Shown here piece by piece: positions 60,869-64,000 of a stretch of DNA of 64,000 nt. How positions within the stretch are numbered: position 1 is the stretch's first letter; each line of letters opens with the position of its first letter. The notes below the pieces were generated by a model that had not been told where the DNA came from, made no database searches, and saw only the letters and a program-made list of their open reading frames with translations. Position numbers and translations under genes: made by a program. This DNA comes from Saccharothrix ecbatanensis (GTDB lineage Bacteria > Actinomycetota > Actinomycetes > Mycobacteriales > Pseudonocardiaceae), in contig NZ_JACHMO010000001.1 of NCBI RefSeq assembly GCF_014205015.1, positions 9,486,001 to 9,550,000 of the forward strand. The letters are read 5' to 3'.

Positions 60869-61773
60869 TGTTGGTCTCGGTCTTGTCTTTGAAAGGCTCA
60901 CCGGGCGTGACGACGCTGGCCGTGGCGCTGGCGGCTCGCTGGCCGGCCCCGGCGCGTGCCCTGGTGGTCGAGGCCGATCCGTCCGGTGGTGACCTCGGCC
61001 TGCGGTTCTCCCTGTCCTCGACGCCAGGTCTGGTGAGCTTGGCCGCCGCCGCGCGCCGTGGTGCTGAAACCGACCTGGTGTGGCGGCACGCCCAGCAGCT
61101 TCCCGGCGGTCTGCCCGTGATCGCTGCCCCGCCGGACGCCGAGCAGGCTCGCGCGGCGCTGTCCGCGTTGGTGCCCGACTCGACGAGCGGGCTCGGTGTC
61201 CTGCGGGCGGCGGCTGATCAGTCTGGGGTGGTGGTCATCGCCGACTGCGGACGAGTGGACACCGGTTCGCCTGCGCTGGCGATCGTGCGCTCGTCCGACG
61301 TGGTGGTGCTGTTGTCGCGGGCTCACGCCGACGACCTCGCGCACCTGCCGCGCCGGTTGCCCGCGGTCGGCCGCTGGAGCCCGAACCCCGTGCTGTTGCT
61401 GGTCGGTAACGGCTACTCCACCGCCGAGGTCGCACGGGAACTCGGCACGCCACCGCTGGGACGGGTGCCCGATGACCCGAACGGCGCGGCCGTCCTCTGC
61501 GGACGGCCGAACAAGTTGCGTTGGGGTCGCAGTGGACCCGAGCACTCGGCGCTGGGCCGCTTCGCGCACAAGGTCGCCACCGAACTCGCCACCCGTGAGG
61601 GCCCGCCGATCCCGGTTCGGAGCCGGCCCCAGCCCGCTCCACCCCTGACACCCGGTCCGGCTTTGGGCTCTGTTCCCGGTGTCCCGGCTGGCTCGGTCTG
61701 GCCCGACGGTCTGCGCCTCGCACCGGACCCCGGCTTCGACCATCACGACCGGCAGGGAGGGCAGGCATCATGA
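60868..61773 (+). CDS. CpaE-like P-loop protein
   Basis: 301 residues from the ATG at 60868. A MinD/ParA-like fold: SLKGSPGVTTLAVALAARW replaces the deviant Walker A (the GKGGxGKT pattern with the signature Lys lost: SPGVTT), then VVEADPSGGDLG and VVIADCGRVDTGS. The change at the P-loop suggests weak or no ATP hydrolysis, usual for actinobacterial CpaE-like proteins that position the Tad machine. The C-terminal 60 residues are Pro-rich. It overlaps the CpaF gene by four bases. Confidence 0.85.
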   Translation: MLVSVLSLKGSPGVTTLAVALAARWPAPARALVVEADPSGGDLGLRFSLSSTPGLVSLAAAARRGAETDLVWRHAQQLPGGLPVIAAPPDAEQARAALSALVPDSTSGLGVLRAAADQSGVVVIADCGRVDTGSPALAIVRSSDVVVLLSRAHADDLAHLPRRLPAVGRWSPNPVLLLVGNGYSTAEVARELGTPPLGRVPDDPNGAAVLCGRPNKLRWGRSGPEHSALGRFAHKVATELATREGPPIPVRSRPQPAPPLTPGPALGSVPGVPAGSVWPDGLRLAPDPGFDHHDRQGGQAS

Positions 61774-63260
61774 CGAACTCGACCGACCACTACCCGACGC
61801 CGGTGCCGCTGCGCCCCTACCAACAGCCTCACGGCCCGGCTGCGTTCAGCGGCCATGACCAGGCCGCGCCCGGTCCTGGCGCGGGCATGCCACCGATGGG
61901 CTGGGACACCGACGACGACGCGATGGACCTCCCAGCGGGCGCCACCCGACTGCGGCAGCACCTGAGGAAGCGGTTGAACGCCGAACTTCCGCAACGAGTG
62001 GCCGACCAGCAAGACCGCACCGGAACGACCGCCACCCGCGAGGCGCGTCGTGAACTGGCGCGCGGGATCCTCGACGAGGCGCTGCGCGCGCACACCGAGA
62101 ACGAACTGGCCGCGGGCCGGCAGCTGCTGCCCCGTGAGGCCGAGCAGCGGGTCATGGCCGAGGTCGTCAACGAGCTGTTCGGCATGGCCGGACTCCAGCC
62201 TCTGCTGGACGACCCGACCGTGGAGACGATCAACGCCAACCGGTTCGACCGGGTGTTCGTCCAGTACAACGACGGCCGCCGCGCCCGGGTCTTGCCGATC
62301 GCGGGCTCGAACGAGGAGCTGACCGATCTGATTCGGCTGCTCGCCGCCCGCGCGAGCAGCCAGGAGCGCCGGTTCGACCAGGGCTCGCCGGCCCTCAACC
62401 TCCAGCTTCCAGGCGGGGAGCGGTTGTTCGCCGTGATGGGCCTGACCGCGGGCGGTGTGACGGCGTTGTCGATCCGCCGCCACGGCTACCTCACCGTCAC
62501 CCTCCCGGAGTTGCGTCGCCGAGGAACCCTCGACCCCGGTCTGGAGCAGTTCGTGCGGGCGCTGGTCAAGGCCCGCAAGAACGTCCTGATCACCGGTGGC
62601 ACCGGGGCGGGAAAGACCACCCTGCTGCGTGGGCTGGCCTCGGAGATGGACCCGCTGGAGCGCATCGTCACCATCGAGGACGCCTTCGAGTTGGGCTTGG
62701 ATCACGACCCGGACATCCATGCCGATGTAACCGCCTTCCAGGCCCGCGAACCCAATGTGGAAGGCGAGGGGGCGATCAGCCAGGCCGAACTCGTGCGGTG
62801 GGGCCTGCGGATGAGCCCGGACCGGGTCATCGTCGGTGAGATCCGCGGGCCCGAGGTCATTCCGATGTGCAACGCGATGTCGCAGGGCAACGACGGCTCG
62901 ATGGCCACCCTCCACGCCAGTAGCTCCCGGATCGCGTTCACCCGCCTCGCGTCGTACGCGGCGCAAGGCGTCGAACGGCTGCCGCTGGATGCCACCAACC
63001 TGCTCGTCGCCAGCGCGGTGCATTTCGTGGTCCACCTGGCTCGTGCCGAAGACCGTCGCACCCGCGTGGTGTCCTCGATCCGCGAGGTCGTGGGCGCTGA
63101 CGGCCCGCAGGTGATCTCCAACGAGGTCTACCGCCCCGGACCCGACCGACGCGCTCGTCCGGTGGCCGGGGCGCTTCGTACCGACACCCTCGACGACCTG
63201 GTCGACGTCGGCTTCGACCCCGGCGTGCTGGAGAACCCCGAGGGCTGGTGGGCCCCGTGA
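61770..63260 (+). CDS. CpaF/TadA-type secretion ATPase
   Basis: 496 residues from the ATG at 61770. Walker A is ITGGTGAGKTTLLRGL; the Asp box is IVTIEDAFELGLDHDPDIH; Walker B lies in PDRVIVGEIRGPEVIPMCNAMSQGNDGSMATLHASS, with the His box at the end. An N-terminal about 70-residue disordered part is typical. It powers pilus assembly at the inner face of the membrane with the TadB/TadC proteins. It overlaps the next gene (GTGA). Confidence 0.94.
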   Translation: MTNSTDHYPTPVPLRPYQQPHGPAAFSGHDQAAPGPGAGMPPMGWDTDDDAMDLPAGATRLRQHLRKRLNAELPQRVADQQDRTGTTATREARRELARGILDEALRAHTENELAAGRQLLPREAEQRVMAEVVNELFGMAGLQPLLDDPTVETINANRFDRVFVQYNDGRRARVLPIAGSNEELTDLIRLLAARASSQERRFDQGSPALNLQLPGGERLFAVMGLTAGGVTALSIRRHGYLTVTLPELRRRGTLDPGLEQFVRALVKARKNVLITGGTGAGKTTLLRGLASEMDPLERIVTIEDAFELGLDHDPDIHADVTAFQAREPNVEGEGAISQAELVRWGLRMSPDRVIVGEIRGPEVIPMCNAMSQGNDGSMATLHASSSRIAFTRLASYAAQGVERLPLDATNLLVASAVHFVVHLARAEDRRTRVVSSIREVVGADGPQVISNEVYRPGPDRRARPVAGALRTDTLDDLVDVGFDPGVLENPEGWWAP

Positions 63261-64000
63261 TCCTCGCCCTGGACATCACGCTCGGCCCAACCACCGGAGC
63301 TGCCGCTCTGCTCGGCGTCGGCACTGGACTAGGCCTGCTGCTGGTCACTCTCGGCTGGCGCGGTACCGACCCACGCCGTTCTCGCCGGACCCGGAGCCGC
63401 GCGACGGGCCCGGTCGACCAGCACCGCACCTTGCGCATCGCGCTCGCCGTGACGGCCGGCGTGGTGACCGGCCTGCTCACCGGCTGGGTCGTCGGCGCCG
63501 TCCTGGCCGGCCTCGCGGCCTGGGCGCTGCCGCGGGTGCTGGGCCGCGACCCTGACCACGCCCGCCGTGTCGGGCGGATCGAGGCCATCGCCACCTGGAC
63601 CGAAATGCTCAGGGACACTCTGTCGGCCGCCGCCGGGCTCGAACAGGCCATCCTCGCCACCGCCCCGCTGGCGCCGACAGCCATCCGCGGCGAGGTCGGT
63701 GAACTCGCCACCGGCATCGAGAACGGCGACCGCCTGGCACCTGCGCTGCGCCGCCTCGGCGAACGCCTGGACGACCCGGTCGGCGACCTGGTCATCGCCG
63801 CCCTGTTGCTGGCCGCGGAACAACAGACCCGCCAGCTCGCCGAACTGCTGGGGTCGCTGGCCGACGCCGCCCGTGGACAAGCCTCGATGCGGATGCGCGT
63901 GGAAGCCGGACGTGCCCGCACCCGCACCTCGGTGCGGGTCATCGTCGGCACCACGTTGGTCTTCGCCGTCGCCGTGGTGCTGCTCAACCGCGACTACATG
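63257..64000 (+). CDS. TadB-like type II secretion F-family protein (3' end outside window)
   Basis: 248 codons visible, open to the window edge. GTG at 63257 overlaps the CpaF stop. Two N-terminal hydrophobic segments (AAALLGVGTGLGLLLVTLGW; IALAVTAGVVTGLLTGWVVGAVLAGLAAW) are followed by the T2SF domain: IEAIATWTEMLRDTLSAAAGLEQAI and a cytoplasmic helical bundle, then a third hydrophobic segment starting at the edge. It is the membrane platform that contacts the CpaF ATPase. Confidence 0.88.
   Translation, partial: MILALDITLGPTTGAAALLGVGTGLGLLLVTLGWRGTDPRRSRRTRSRATGPVDQHRTLRIALAVTAGVVTGLLTGWVVGAVLAGLAAWALPRVLGRDPDHARRVGRIEAIATWTEMLRDTLSAAAGLEQAILATAPLAPTAIRGEVGELATGIENGDRLAPALRRLGERLDDPVGDLVIAALLLAAEQQTRQLAELLGSLADAARGQASMRMRVEAGRARTRTSVRVIVGTTLVFAVAVVLLNRDYM

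Overview
High-GC chromosomal DNA from a filamentous actinomycete, most likely order Pseudonocardiales (Saccharothrix, Lentzea, Actinosynnema or Umezawaea type). This placement is inferred from codon usage, frequent GTG starts, four-base start/stop overlaps, and the actinobacterial cmk-acyltransferase-der arrangement. Three zones can be told apart: a core-like left part (1-24.4 kb), an accessory middle (24.4-57 kb), and a Tad-type pilus locus running off the right edge (57.5-64 kb).

Left part (1-24.4 kb). In order: the end of a short-chain dehydrogenase; an operon of a membrane-anchored solute-binding-like protein, a lipoprotein fusing a solute-binding-like domain to a VWA domain, and a membrane protein; a TetR regulator overlapping a DinB-fold protein; and an IS5-family insertion sequence (5150-6057). 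A protein with four tandem cold-shock domains lies between this IS and a solitary inverted IS end at 7386. Then come MaoC/SDR genes, a divergent SDR-quinone oxidoreductase pair, small actinobacterial proteins, an IS30 remnant, an MscS-like channel, an S8 protease with a stand-alone I9-like partner, a K+/H+ antiporter with its TrkA-C regulator, a DUF1015 protein, a MarR-SDR pair, cmk-acyltransferase-der, and a LuxR-type two-component system. A tRNA-Pro(GGG) gene closes this part.

Accessory zone I, defence-like (24.4-35.1 kb). Downstream of the tRNA lie an ABC-three-component (ABC-3C) operon, a divergent pair of unrecognised large genes (one with a PD-(D/E)xK-like signature, the other ending in an HEPN-like motif), and an operon of a 695-residue GNAT-PIN-GNAT-like-EVE/ASCH multidomain protein with a small ASCH protein. 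In the same frame, straight after the ASCH stop codon, lies a zinc-ribbon-like sequence. An ISL3-family transposase remnant ends this segment. The composition fits a defence or genetic-conflict island at a tRNA gene. The multidomain protein with its ASCH partner is the best candidate here for an undescribed system.

Accessory zone II (35.1-57.2 kb). A minus-strand FxLD-family lanthipeptide cluster encodes a 64-residue precursor with three cysteines, a full-length LanB dehydratase, a LanC cyclase, a methyltransferase fused to a SpaB-C-like domain, and a TPR-like protein. Next to it are a GGDEF-HxlR fusion, a four-gene module (XRE regulator, HExxH peptidase, multi-pass membrane protein, FAD oxidoreductase), and a dense group of XRE, zinc-finger and TPR regulators with a Nudix-like protein and an aminoglycoside-phosphotransferase-fold kinase. 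A leader sequence upstream of one XRE-TPR regulator has a diverged copy beside the lanthipeptide precursor that lacks its downstream gene.

Right end (57.5-64 kb). A prepilin peptidase faces a lipoprotein, a secreted protein, a SAF/CpaB-like protein, a CpaE-like P-loop protein, a CpaF/TadA ATPase and a truncated TadB-like protein. Together these would build a Flp/Tad-type pilus or secretion machine. No pilin gene was recognised inside the window.
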